In this document: piece by piece, positions 24,388-36,700 of the stretch
Layout: each line of letters opens with the position of its first letter
How positions within the stretch are numbered: position 1 is the stretch's first letter
DNA from: Verpa conica
Taxonomy: Eukaryota; Ascomycota; Pezizomycetes; Pezizales; Morchellaceae
Reading direction: 5' to 3'
DNA: 64,000 bases
Assembly (NCBI GenBank): GCA_033030425.1
Contig: JAUFSD010000001.1
Coordinates: 3,472,001-3,536,000, forward strand
Notes under the pieces: model-generated
The model's database searches: none
Seen by the model: only the letters and a program-made list of their open reading frames with translations
Told to the model about the DNA's origin: nothing
Made by a program: the position numbers and the translations under genes

Positions 24388-25758
24388 ATGTTTAGATCTG
24401 CTTTCTCTACCACCCAGAGGCGCTGCTTCTCGGTTTCAGCACAGCAGGTACAATTTTCCCAGTCAATTAATCCTTTTCGACGAAAAAATTTTCTCTATAC
24501 ATTTTAGGTATAAATTGATTACTAATATTGCTTCTGTGGGATATAGAACTCCAAGGTTACTGTCCTTGGTGCTGCTGGTGGTATCGGGCAGCCACTTTCT
24601 CTTCTTTTGAAGCTGAATCCTAGAGTTACAGATTTGGCTCTATACGATATCCGTGGAGCCCCTGGTATGCTCCAGTACAGGTCATTTACTCTAATTGAAG
24701 ATCCTAATCGCTAATTGGCATTTAAAGGTGTCGCCGCTGATATCTCTCACGTTAACACAAATAGCAAGGTCACCGGATACGGCGTCGGTCCTGAAGGGTT
24801 GAAGGCTGCGCTTCAGGGTGCTGATATTGTTCTCATCCCAGCCGGTGTTCCCCGCAAACCTGGAATGACTCGTGATGGTGGGTAGATCTTGGATTAATCC
24901 TGTGTTGAATCGCTAAAAACATGCGTTAATAGATTTGTTCAAAACCAACGCTTCCATCGTCCGTGATTTGGCCAAGGCCGCTGCTGACCATGCACCCAAT
25001 GCTAATCTACTCATCATCTCCAACCCTGTGAACTCTACAGTCCCTATCACTGCTGAGGTACAGTGATCCGTTTTAACTACCACTCAGCCAAGTAGCGTAC
25101 AGTATTTAATGAAAAATCTAAACAGGTCTTCAAGTCCAAGAATGTCTACAACCCTAAACGCCTCTTCGGTGTCACTACCCTCGACGTTGTCCGTGCCTCC
25201 CGCTTCATTTCTGAGGTCAAGAGCACCAACCCTGCAGATGAGGAGGTCACTGTGATTGGAGGTCACTCCGGTGTCACTATTGTTCCTCTCCTCTCCCAGT
25301 CTAACCACCCCAATATCACTGGTACTGCTCGTGATGCTCTTGTAAACCGCATCCAGTTCGGCGGTGACGAGGTTGTTAAAGCTAAAGATGGTGCTGGTTC
25401 TGCTACTCTCTCCATGGCTTTTGCTGGTTCCAGGATGGCCGATGCTCTCCTCCGCGCTTCTCAGGGTGAGACGGGTGTCACTGAGCCCGCTTTTGTTGAG
25501 AGCCCTCTATACAAGGACCAGGGCTGTGATTTCTTCTCTTCTCGTATTGAGCTTGGCCCCGAGGGTGTCAAAAAGATCCACCCTGTTGGACCGGTCAACG
25601 ACTTCGAGAATAGCCTGATTGCTGCTGCACTCAAGGATCTTGCTAGTAACATTGCTAAGGTAAAAAAAAACATATATTTACCACATCGATGCCAATTGAA
25701 ATAATTTCTAACTTAATCGAGAGAACAGGGCAAGGAGTTTGTCAAGTCCAATCCGTAA
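24388..25758 (+). CDS. MDH1: mitochondrial malate dehydrogenase
   Basis: Catalyses NAD-dependent interconversion of malate and oxaloacetate in the TCA cycle. Exons are 24388-24447, 24547-24664, 24728-24877, 24933-25057, 25126-25659 and 25729-25758, giving 338 aa, the normal length. The first exon encodes a 20-residue Arg/Ser-rich presequence, which points to the mitochondrial isoform. Then come the Rossmann motif [12 protein letters not shown], the substrate loop [23 protein letters not shown], the [11 protein letters not shown] segment with the catalytic Asp and substrate Arg, and [14 protein letters not shown] with the catalytic His. The last exon encodes only GKEFVKSNP. The Rad26-like gene follows on the same strand 472 bp downstream. 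Confidence 0.97.
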
Positions 25759-26230
25759 AGCAAAAAGAAAATTGTGTGGGTTTTAAAGGGAAATGTAAAA
25801 TGAATTTCAAAAAATTGAGTGATTACACATTGTGATACTTTCTTTAAATCTCTTTTGTTAGAGACCATTAGTGCCCCGCTTTTGTCCAAAAAAAATGGTG
25901 TTAGGCTTTGATATATCTTCATAGTATACATAAAATATATCTCCTCTCTTTAAATATGATAGAATTAGCTTTTTCTCCGATATAATTTTTTTATGCAACT
26001 TCCATTTGGCATGATCTGTGTAGCCTTGATGAGAACCTTTCAAATAACAATTCTGAGAGGAACGCTGCTTAATAGTTTATAGTGTCACGTGATGTCACAC
26101 TAAAGTGATCATTCATCCACTTGTCATAGCAACAATCATCTAAAGGTCCTAAACATCACCCCAAACCAATTCAGCTCAATTCAACCTAGCCACCCCTCAA
26201 GACTCCTCCAAACGGCAATGGAAGTTCGAT
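25759..26230. promoter_or_regulatory. spacer with E-box upstream of the ATRIP/Rad26-like gene
   Basis: The MDH 3' flank passes into a promoter with a CACGTG at 26,086-26,091 inside GTGTCACGTGATGTCACAC, about 140 bp before the start codon. The motif is palindromic and overlaps TGTCAC repeats. Confidence 0.45.
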
Positions 26231-29068
26231 ATGGACGAAGACTTCTTCTCAGATGACGCGACGCTTGATGCTCTGCCTGAAGATGAGCTACAAGCCCTCG
26301 AAGATGCCGCAGTGAAGGGTAGCCAGTATCCTATACCATCACAATTCCCACTACAGCCTCAGCAACACCAACAATCACAATACAACGTTAACCACAATAA
26401 TATTCGGGCTCCAGCATATAATCTACCGCAGTTACCAGTAGGACCGCCGTTACAACAGCTACAGGCTAGATTTCAGCAGAGGCAGAATGAGGGATATCAG
26501 CGAAAATTAAATGCGCTTCCAACACTGCCATACACTAACCAACACCAAAACCAGCTACCTGAAACACAAAAGTATACCCTTTTACCTGTACCACTAGAGA
26601 ACCCAGCGTCTTCGGATGATTATGGAGGGTTCGACGAAACTACAGAGTTGTGGGATACGGTGGCGCCAAAAGCACAGCCGCAGGATTTGAAAGATTTACA
26701 ACAGTATTACGAGGAGGAAGATGAGAACAAAGATGGAGGGCAGAACATGAATTGTTATAGTGAAGGTCAGCAGTTTGTTGGTACAATTTATGAAGATAAT
26801 AGAGTAAACCATGGTGGTGAGATGATGATGGGTGTGGAGGTGGGTGGTGAGTATAGCCAGGCTATAGGGGGGGTATACGAAAACCAAGAACAGATCAAAA
26901 AAAATCAACAGCAAGAGTGCATCGATCGAGAAGGACTCACGGCTAGGATTACAGAGGTAAGATTATTATATTTGTTTGACCAAAATTTACTAACTCTAAG
27001 CTATAAATACAGCTAGAAAACGATAAGAAACGTCTTGAGGAAGAGCTCCGCTCTAAAAATGGTGAGATATCTGTCGTTCGCAGAAATAAGGCAAAGTCAG
27101 AAGCGGCACATCGAGCTTCTGCCGCCCAGATGGAACAAAAAAAAAACGAAGAGCGAGAAATAATCAAGCTCGAGCTTGAGGCAGTCAAAGCCGAATTAGA
27201 GCGTATGAAGACAGAGATAGTGTTCCTACGAAAAGAAATTGAAGAAGGGGAAAAACAAAAAAGAAACCTAGCAAAAAAGACAGGAAGGCAACAGATTATA
27301 GCGGTTGGCGGAAGCGTGGATTTACATATGCCGGTGGGTAGACAGAATACCGAACCCCATAGGAGCCCGGCAACAACGCCGAGAAGAAATAAGGGATATG
27401 CTTTTAGAGACGGATTCGAGGATGAAGAGATGTTGAGCCCATCGAAGGCAAAAGGCAGATCGCCAATGAAGCCTGGTATTAAAAGAAAAAGATCACTTAT
27501 GGATAGTCCAAAAACGGCCGAGCTGCTGCTAAGCCATCCAAAAAAGGTGCCAGTTGAACATACGCCAATACAAGTTGTAGACGAGATGTTACTGGAGAAG
27601 CTATGGGTTGAAGATGGCCGTTTCGATTTCTTCAAGGCAGTAATGGCACATAGACCTGCTCCTGGGGTAGAGCGGTCCTTTGATGGACTAAGCAAGTTTT
27701 CATTCCCATCAACACCCGAGATATCGATATCCTCTCTCTTTCAAGATAAAGTCACGTTATTACAGCCAACAGCAGCAAGACCGGAGTTCTCAACAGGAGT
27801 ATGCGGGATTCTTCTTTTTATTTGGCGTAGGTGTTTAGAGGAAGGTCTAGTACGTTTTCGTCCAACCCCCTATTCCAATATGCTTTATACATATATGATT
27901 TCTGATTAGCAAAAAATAAGTAGTATGGTGCTCTGAATTTAGTTTTGGGGTTGCTCCAATTCATTATTATATGGGATCAGGGAAGCACATGTCACAGGTT
28001 CTTTGAGGAGGCAGTGGATCTAGCACAGCAGACAATCGATATTAATGCCATTCCAACGCTAAAGAGGAACATGGCACTCTTAGAAGAGGATATAGATGTT
28101 GATGCTTGTTTAAGACTACTAGAAGGCATTGCGTTAGGACTAGTTGGAGATGAAAGACGTATCAAAAGGTGAGTCTTGATAATTAATATTTCTTTGATGT
28201 TACGACCTAATAGCTTATTTGTAGGTTTTGGAAATGTATTCGCTCCGATGTCCCACTAATGATGCTTAACTTGAACCAACGTCTCTCTCATATTCAACGA
28301 ATGGCTTCTCTTCTCTCCACGAGTTGTCTTGGGGACTCGTTTGGTTCTTTAGTAAGTAATGAAGCCGACCAACGGGTAAATGAAGGCCACCTACTAGAAG
28401 CCGCGACAAAGGTTCTTGTCAGTACTCCTAGGGCCATACTAGGTAAACCAAAACATACGAAATTAGAGATTGTGGAGCTCCGAAGGGAGATACTACAGCT
28501 CCTGGGAAGTGTTTCGGGGATGGAATTAGGTCTTGCAGCACTGGCGAGGCATCAAAACGCTTTGATAAGACTTGTTAGAAGGATGGCAGACGAACTAGAA
28601 GATATATATGAGTGCAAGTTTGGGAGAGAGAAAAGGTATGTGGCAACCTGTTTCCTTCTCTCTGGTTTCCTTCCAATTTCAACCGCCTTATGGCGGGGAG
28701 CTACTGGCTCAGGAAAAGTAAAAAGTGCATATCGATTTTTATATAGACATAATCAAAGACAATGCACCCCCATACTGTAAGTGTAGAAAGCTGAGATCTA
28801 AAGCAGTGTCCAATTAGTTAATCTAACCATGCGGCTACTCCACGGGATCTTGACAATACATGGCCAGGATTGCGTGTCGAAAATCGCGACACCAAGTACC
28901 AGCCACAAGTATCTAGTCGCGATGACACGACTTGCCTTTAGTGAGGGCTTTTCACAGGAGCTTGGGATTGATGATAGCACGAGGAAATTTGCACAAGAAC
29001 TGCTAGAATCAACAATTACTCCAGAAGAGGCTGAAAGTCTAGAAATGCTCTTTAGCCCTTCGCTGTGA
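26231..29068 (+). CDS. rad26: ATRIP/Rad26/UvsD-type DNA damage checkpoint protein
   Basis: The family is the partner of the ATR/Mec1/Rad3 kinase, recruiting it to RPA-coated single-stranded DNA. Exons are 26231-26956, 27013-27849, 27924-28168, 28225-28635 and 28807-29068, giving 826 aa. An acidic N-terminal motif (FFSDD, then LPEDELQALE) is typical of the RPA-contact region. A Gln-rich linker follows. A coiled coil spans about 238-340. A basic patch with phosphorylatable SPSK, SPMKP and MDSPKT sites follows, and a helical C-terminal half contains RFWKCIRSDVPLMMLNLNQ, close to the RFW...MMLN motif of Aspergillus UvsD (recalled, not searched). The start at 26231 is preferred because the ATG at 26218 is out of frame. 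Intron 4 (171 bp) is the least certain junction; two nearby acceptors both keep frame. Confidence 0.82.
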
Positions 29069-31200
29069 CTATTGGAGGTTACTTTGAATCGCTGAAACTT
29101 TTGTTTGTTTTTGTTTTTGTTTTTTGTGGCTGTAGAGGTGTGATTGGATTCGGAAAAGCTGGGTAAATTTTTCAGAAAGTTGTTTTCCCTATTTTTCCAA
29201 TAGTGAGGGGTGTTTTGATATACGAGTCGATTCGTAGTTACCCCGTAAATCTATGTAAATACACTAAATCAATATATGATTAGTTAATGATTGTTTTCAA
29301 GAGATAATCGATCCTAAGAAAACATCGCAAGCGACGCCATTCCTTGCGATGATTGGAATTGGACTAGGTGGGGTTTACATAGTAGCGCGCATCGCGGCCG
29401 AGGTCTATATGACTTCACATTGAAACTTGCAGCACATCACCATGGAAACTACAGGCGGTTTCTAGATTTTGCTATAGCAGGAATATCTGCCTATAAAAAT
29501 TTACCGGCCTTCCTTCCTTAGCACTATAAACAAGCGAAGAGGGGTAGATTTGATAAACACCTCGGCAGGGACATTCCGCAAGGATATGAAAGGAGATGAA
29601 AGATGATCTAAGCATCTAATAGGATGGCAGATACGAAGGGAAGAGTGAACCCCCGAATTAGGCATGACTGAGTAAGGGCCTGTAAGGCGGACGCCCTTAT
29701 GCTGTGATTACCACTGCTATCACTGTGACCAAACCTACATGTTACCGGTACTTATCATATCGGGACTTGAGCTAGCGCGGCGAAGCCGTTACTACGCACC
29801 TGTGGTTGGTGAGGGCTGAGCTGGGCTCGATTTTGAGCCTGCCTGCGACCGTTGAGTTTTCGATTAAATACCAACAGCCGTGAAGCAAGGAAAGAGGAGG
29901 GGAACGAATTCTGGAGGAGAGGTGGTGTTAAAGCCTGCATTCTCCTCTTCTAAGCCTCATCTCATTGTCGTGTTCATGTCACGAAAAAGTGCTGGAGATT
30001 ATCAGAACGAAATGGCCGGAAGGAAAGAGGGGGGGGACTTGGATATTCATCCATCCGAGTCAAGTCTCTAAATTCCCGACAGAAATGCTTCGCTGCCAGT
30101 TTCAGGCACGCGCGGTGTCGCGAATGCGGGCCGGCGATCAATTTCGCTGCTGATTGGGGGATAGCGCCTCATCACATGACTTAATTGAAAAGGCGAGAAA
30201 AAACGCGTCCCCTTAGTTGCAGAAGTGATAATGTTAGGGCAGAGCTGTAGGGTTAATAAGCTTGCATGTAGTCGGTTGACGTCAAGCTAGTTTCACCGCT
30301 CAGGGCTGGAGTGAGCACAAACAATGATTTGAGACTAGCGAAAAGCTCTGATGAGGGGTAGGTTAGGTCATCGAAAGAAAGATTATATCGCGATCCCTAC
30401 TTTCTTTTTGGGCTTATGCAGAAGAAAGAGAAAGAAAAAATATGTTTCTTGTTAGTTCGTCTGAACTCGCCGACTCGTCCAGCAAGCGTGCAGAGTCACA
30501 TCTCAGTTGTTGAGATGTGCCTTCTCAGGCTGCGAGCAAGTAGCCTGAAATATATAAGGCACTCACCGCCATCTAGTGATTGGACGATATGTCTAAGTGG
30601 CATAGATGTGTGTCAGTGGCCCGGGTTCACCTTTGTATAGACATCCAACAGTCCGAAGAGCAGAAACTATAAAAGCCTACAAGTCTCGAAGACTGGCTTA
30701 CTTGTGTCTTTTTTTCCTCCCTTTCGAGAGCTTCAGCGGGTAGAAAAACTACTATTTTATCTTATTTACAGAGAATTAATTCCATGGACAGCCGCAAGTC
30801 AGCTCGGTTACCATTCCTAGCCGGAAAAGTCTGCCGGCACCGGACGTCAATATGCGAGCCCTAGGTTGTTGCAGCATGTCACACGAACCAGGAACATGCT
30901 ATACATATTTAGACGTGACCGTTCCGAGGGTAGCTCCTGGCTGCTTTTACTAAGAGTAGATGTGCTACATATAGTTATTTAGAGGTTCTAGTTTCCAACA
31001 GTGGGAGAGAGGTCGCAGTGCCAAGTTCTCGAAATTGCCAAGCAGAGTTGCATGGGAACGCAATCAATGTATCCAATAAGAGAAATAAAACCCAAGGCCT
31101 GCACGAGGCTGGCCGGAGAACGCGTTCTCTCGACGCGCTGCTCGCGTGATTCCCAGGCGCGGGTCCGATCCGGGGCAACGCGCAGCAATCAAATCCTTCA
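29069..31200. other. intergenic region, no supported gene
   Basis: Between the ATRIP-like and FHA genes. T-rich 3' flank (29,100-29,200), a 9-bp-stem hairpin with CATCGCAAG arms (29,323-29,331 with 29,343-29,351), and mixed sequence with short frames lacking any family resemblance. Confidence 0.5.
31116..31129. promoter_or_regulatory. 14-bp palindrome containing an MCB box (ACGCGT)
   Basis: GAGAACGCGTTCTC is a perfect palindrome centred on ACGCGT, the core bound by MBF (Mbp1/Swi6) in fungi. The next 70 bp carry several more CGCG cores. It lies about 975 bp upstream of the FHA gene, a family whose yeast members are SBF/MBF targets. The link is inference; the distance is long. Confidence 0.4.
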
Positions 31201-31499
31201 ACCCCAACCAGCAAGAAACAGAGGGGGGTTTAGAACATTGAACAAGGGATAAAAACTGCAAGGTGGTCCTACAAGATTATACAGTCTCCACCTTCACCTT
31301 TTGGCTTGTAAATAGAGATATCTTGCCCCCACCCCCCTCCGGCGAGGAAAGCATGTAGAGAAGCAGAAAAGCGTGAGCAGTGATCCGTCTTACATTGATA
31401 GAGTAATAAGTATAGTTAGGTAAGGAAAAAAAGAGACTGCCTTTGCTCACTTTGGTAAACGGCACGCAACGTATCCACCTTTGGCCAAACGCAGCCCAA

Positions 31500-32103
31500 C
31501 CCCCTCTCTTTCGCTGCACGCTGGCTGACTTTGCTGGCTGCATTGCTCTCTCTCTCCGCCTCTGTCCGTCACTTTCGTTTCCTCTTTTGTCAATCGGTCA
31601 GCGAGGCAGTAGTTCGTCACTCTGAGTATCTGTCAGTGTCCTCTGTCAGTTGTCGTCGTCGGCGCCTTTCGGAGTCTCAACCTAGCCATTTGAGGGGGGA
31701 TCACGGCTTCTCTGTTTCTACTCTACGAGGAAGACGAAGAAGCCTCCTTTCTATCTCTTCCTGCCTCATTCCCGGTCTCACTCTTTGATATCTCTCACCC
31801 CCCCCCCCATCTCCATCTCGGCGCTCTCTGTAAATCACTTTACACGTTCTTTCATTCGTGTAATCTCCGTCAAATTACTCCACCGTGTAAAGTGCCAACC
31901 ACCAACCACCCGGGCACGAACCCACTTTACCCGACTACTTCCCTATTCCTATCCCCTTCTAGCACGCAAAGTCGGTCCCCCTTTCGCTATAGAAATCGTT
32001 CATCATTCATCCTCCCCACAAGGCCCTATCTAAATTTCTCCAGATATTGTCATTCAGATTCATCATCTATTAACACGGAGGCACAAAAGTAGCAAAGTCC
32101 AAA
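31500..32103 (+). promoter_or_regulatory. CT-rich promoter/5' UTR of the FHA gene
   Basis: Pyrimidine-rich sequence with a 12-13 nt C run near 31,800 leads to the ATG at 32104. No intron or upstream coding exon was found. Confidence 0.5.
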
Positions 32104-33758
32104 ATGGACTCTTCGCCCGCACGGGTCCTCGAGACAAACAACACCGTTGCTGGGGTGAAACGACCCGCTCCAGGCCCTCTACTACCAGCGTTCGAGCCCT
32201 TCTCTTCGCCTCCACGCTTCAAAAGACGCAAATCTCGCGTCTTGCCAGAAGAACACGAAAATAGATATCCAACTCCCGTTCCTTCTTCGTCGCACAGGGT
32301 CCAATCATCTCCTCCCCATGTCTCTGCACGCAAACCCCTCCTCACCAGGAGCCAATCCGCACTCACTGAACGTGCCCCTCTATCCGCACTACCCTCTATC
32401 ACCCTTCCCGATAATGGTGAACCAGTACTTCTCGGCAGGTCCAGCAATTCATCACACTACCAGCTTTCTGCAAACAGACTAATTTCACGCGTTCATGTTA
32501 AGGCACAGTACTTGACCACATCATCCAGACCAAAAATTGAGATTCAATGTATGGGATGGAATGGCGTAAAAATTCATTGTCAAGGTCATGCATGGGAACT
32601 TTCTAAAGGAGATGTCTTCACGTCTGAGACGGAAGATGCGGAGATCATGTTAGATGTCCAGGACTCTCGAGTAATTTTAGCATGGCCGACAACCCGTGTC
32701 CGTCGGGCCCGCTCCGCAAGTATCTCTACTATCGGCACACCTACTCGTGCCAGAGTATCTAGGAGCCCTTCCATTGGATGGGTTGATGATAACGATGAGA
32801 ATGTTGATCCACGTGGTAACAATGGACGTACTGGCCGTCGTCTTTTCAACGTTTCTACTGAAAAGCGTAACCGGTCTCCTCTCCCTCCTAGAAGAGGATT
32901 GGGTAATTCTGCAATGTTCCAATCTGACCCACAGATGACGGATACTTTCTTGGAGATATATGAGGATGAGCCTGTGGCAGACTTCAATGGAGAGGATCAT
33001 CCAGAGCTTCCCGTATCATCGGAAAAAGAAGAAATTTCTGAAGCTGCAATGAAACTACTCTTGGCACCGAGTGATGACACTGATGACGATGAAGAGCTTA
33101 AAAAATTGTTAGCTGAAGATGAAGATGAAGAAGAGGAGAAGGATGAGGATGAAGGGAAGGAAAAAGTAGATCCACTCGCACTTAGTTTCGCCCCGGAACC
33201 TACACTACCGCCTATGGTTACTTTCTCAACTGCAGAGCCCCTTTGTGCCCTAGGAACCCCTCCGACTTCTTCAACTATTCGTGCAACATCTGCTTTCCCT
33301 TCTTCTCCTATCCGACGCCGCAGTGCTTCGATCTCTCCTACTAAAGTCAATACTGTCCAGAACCACATTGTCAATCAGCTTGCCTTCTCACGTCTCTCAT
33401 CTACTTCGCTAACCATCTTGCTCTCTCATCTTCCGTCCTCTTTGGGGGCTTGTATTACCAAGGAACATCTAGTACAAGTTCTAGATAGCATTAGTTGCAT
33501 TGGAGAGATTAAACGCCATGGCAAGGATGCTGCAGGGAAACCTTTACAGAGCGAGTACTATTATATTCCTGATAAGGATACCGATGATGGTCGACGTGCC
33601 GCGGTTGTTGAAGGAATGGGGAGAGTGGGGCTCAGGTCGTGTAGGAAATCTCATAAGGTTGGCTCACCCTTCCCTTATTTGATTCTAGGTATATAAGGCT
33701 AATGGTTGCATAAATCAAGCAATATTTTTGGAAGAAGCCAAAGAAGCCGACTTACTAG
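32104..33758 (+). CDS. Tos4/Plm2-like FHA-domain protein
   Basis: The family comprises nuclear FHA proteins that bind phosphothreonine partners, including histone deacetylase complexes, and act in G1/S expression and checkpoint responses in yeast. Two exons, 32104-33657 and 33720-33758, give 530 aa. The splice matters: reading through the 62-bp intron gives a spurious tail, whereas splicing yields RKSHK joined to QYFWKKPKKPTY, an aromatic/basic ending I recall from this family. A bipartite-looking NLS (RFKRRKSR) is at 38-45. The FHA domain spans about 106-196, with GRS at 111-113, SRVH at 128-131 and GWNGVKIHCQG near 151-161. A strongly acidic stretch lies at about 320-354, and a conserved helical C-terminal domain at about 420-530. 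The intron donor GTTGGC is unusual, but the branch site is good. Confidence 0.85.
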
Positions 33759-36700
33759 TCCACCAGCCGATGTTGGTTCGATGTTCTCGGCAGCTTACAC
33801 CGAGATACTGTATTTCCGGTTGACTTTTGTGGGGACACTACTTTTGTCCTATTTACTTCATTTTCATGTTTGTATTTTTTGGGGTGTGATTGTATCATGA
33901 ATGAGTTTTGTTTTACCCCGTCTTTTTGCTACATAAGTATTATTTTAGTAGCTCTGTATCACTTCTAGGCAGCCTTTGTCTACCTTCTCTCATGAATATT
34001 TGCCCCTTTGCCTGAATAACCGTTACGATTTTTCTTTGTTACCAGCTTCGACCCTTACCGAATCCTACCTCCTACATTTATCTTCCTTGTCTCAGGTTTT
34101 GATGATGTTTTTGTTATCTTGCGGATCATCTTATTCTAGTGATGAATAGTTGAAGAGCCACATGTGTTTTTCCTCTTTCCCCCTTTCCTTTGTTTATCAG
34201 GTGTGGGTACGAGCACGGGAACGCTAGAAGGAACCGTGCGTCCTTTTATGAGTTGGCTTTGGTTGTTTGCTTAAAGGTAGACGATTAAATACGCCACTAT
34301 ACGTTACAGGAGCCATTGGGGTGGGTGATTGGGTTATATCTTTTTCTTGTTTTTCTTCTCTTCTTTTTACTACGACTGAAGATGGTTTATTCAGGTCGTT
34401 ATGAGGTTTTTAGGGATACAAAAGTTTAGTGGGTTTTTGTTGACGGTTGGCTGTGCTTTCGACGACAGGTGCGAATAACGTTTGCATGGAAATAAATTAT
34501 CATGGAATGGTTCTAAAACATGGAGAATAACGAATACATACAAAAAATAACATTTTGACGAAGACAAATCTGTAGGCCTTTGTGTTTGCAAGTTTGATTC
34601 AAAGTTTGTTGACATGTCGTCATCCATATTGCGGCTCAACAGAGCCGCCGGGTCGATCTCCCGATGCACAACATTCACTAACCCTAAAATGGCTAGCGCA
34701 GCATTAAAGTATTGGCCCAAGATATCTGACACGAGTCTAGTTAAAAGCTCGCGCTCTATCATTCGAGTTCCCACTAGTGGCTAAAACATGCATTAACATG
34801 TATTGGAACATGTCAAAGCCATAGATATTGGTGGTACTGCTTAAACTCGCTATATTTCTTGCTTTCCGTACATGTTAACGCATTTTTTTACCCATTAGTG
34901 GGAATGCATCTCAGTGGATACTAAATGTATGGTATTCGCTAGAAAAAAGTAAAGAGGCCTCGGTCGCAGCTGGGGAAAAAAAGGCCTATAATACTTACGA
35001 CTGGGTTTGACACCTAAGGAGTATTGTTCTTGGCTTTAGCTCTAGGGATAAGCCGCTCCTTGTCATATAGCTTGTCAGACCACATGTACCACTCGGCTAT
35101 CTAACCCGCCAGGGAGATTATAACACGTAAATGGAACGGTAACCTTCTCATCTAATCGTCTAAAATAGCTCTCTCTCCTAACCTATTATCTACCATCTTA
35201 GCCCTCTAACCCAGTACTCAACACCCAAACACTTTAAATTTTCGGTTGCCTCATGATGGGCTTGAATTCCCAGTTCCGTGAGATTTATAACTTTCGAAGG
35301 AGGCTAGTTTTTGAAATGAAGAGTAGCTCATTTTTCAAGGACCCAGGTATGGCGTTCCCGGAAGGAGATTCCTAGGTGGTTGTAGACTCTCTCGGGTCAA
35401 GAAATACCTATAGAAGTATCTTTAGTTCCTCAAGCCTGTATAACAAAATTATGGAGGTTAATAGGTCTACCAGTAATACGAAGATAGCAGGTAACATATA
35501 TACGTTTATTTCAATCTCAACTTCAAGCTTAGATAATCATTCCCGGTGCCGAGAACCATCCAGACGGTCCAACCCTAGCTATCTATCTCTTCCTAAATTT
35601 TTATAACAGGGACTAAGCATCGCCTCTAAAAATACGGAGCCTAAAAAATCCATATAGTCGGCAACGACACCCAATTAGTGATCGATAGGAGATTGGTGCT
35701 CTACCAAGATCTATGAGTTTCTCACAAATGACATCTCTTCCTTGGAAAATTATAAATGCACTGACATGGAATTATAGAGCTTCTAGAGTCCTAGTTGATC
35801 CAGCTAGTTAGTTAAATAAGGAAACCAAAGTCTAGAATTCTCAAGCATATATACTCCCATAGAAGACTCACTCAAGCAACCGGAACCCACCCCTCATAGC
35901 ATATACTAATTCCACCTTTTTGATAAACCAATAATTTATATTATCCGGAGCCCTATCAATCACGGTATAGCTACTTCTTCAATAAAAAACCTAAACCTAC
36001 AGATGTACAAGTACCCCCTAGGAAACTACCAAGACGACCGCTCGGCCTATCCAAGTACACCCGCAATAAGCCCTATCTCCCCCTTACCTAAGGGAGTTAC
36101 TTGGGAATCTCCGAGCTATACTAGCTAGGCAAGAATCAGACAAGGTGATGAGGAAATCCAGCCAATACCAGCTTTAGTATTACCATACTCATGGAGAGTT
36201 TAATTAAGAAGCTTCAAGGGGCCTCTAAACTATTTCACCACCTTGAACCATGGCCTGTAACAATGACTCAAGCAGGGTATAGCAAGCCACGGTAACACCG
36301 ACTACAAAAGCCAAGCTTTTAGGGTTTCATCGTCCAGCTACCACCGTTGGGAGCTCATAGATACAAAAAGGAAAAGAAAAACCAATATTGAAACAGTGCA
36401 ACTTTCTCCCTTCTCTAGATACCAAACTTAGAAGGTGGTAACGAAATATTCACCTAAAGCTTGGACATTACCGCATTGTGCCCTTTCCCTAGGTGTGACC
36501 GTAATCAGTGGTATTTCAATAACTAAATTTATGCTAGATTCACGTATATAACATAACACAAGGAAGCTCATTCGCGAGATGACATGCAAGAATACTCACA
36601 AAATATCACTCGAATATTCCCGCACTGCACTGCTTACCCTGCCTAACCAGCGCACTAGCCAAGTCACGAGACTTTACCACAAAGTGAAGATCTCGGTCTT

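Noticed and set aside
34391..34774. 127-aa frame on the minus strand
   Set aside because: No recognisable motif, isolated in AT-rich sequence, and no leader or partner exon.
34900..35760. Copia-like peptide fragments on the minus strand (such as a KVFGC-like string)
   Set aside because: The few matching residues lie in different frames, and their order is reversed relative to a real integrase/RT gene. Too weak to call.
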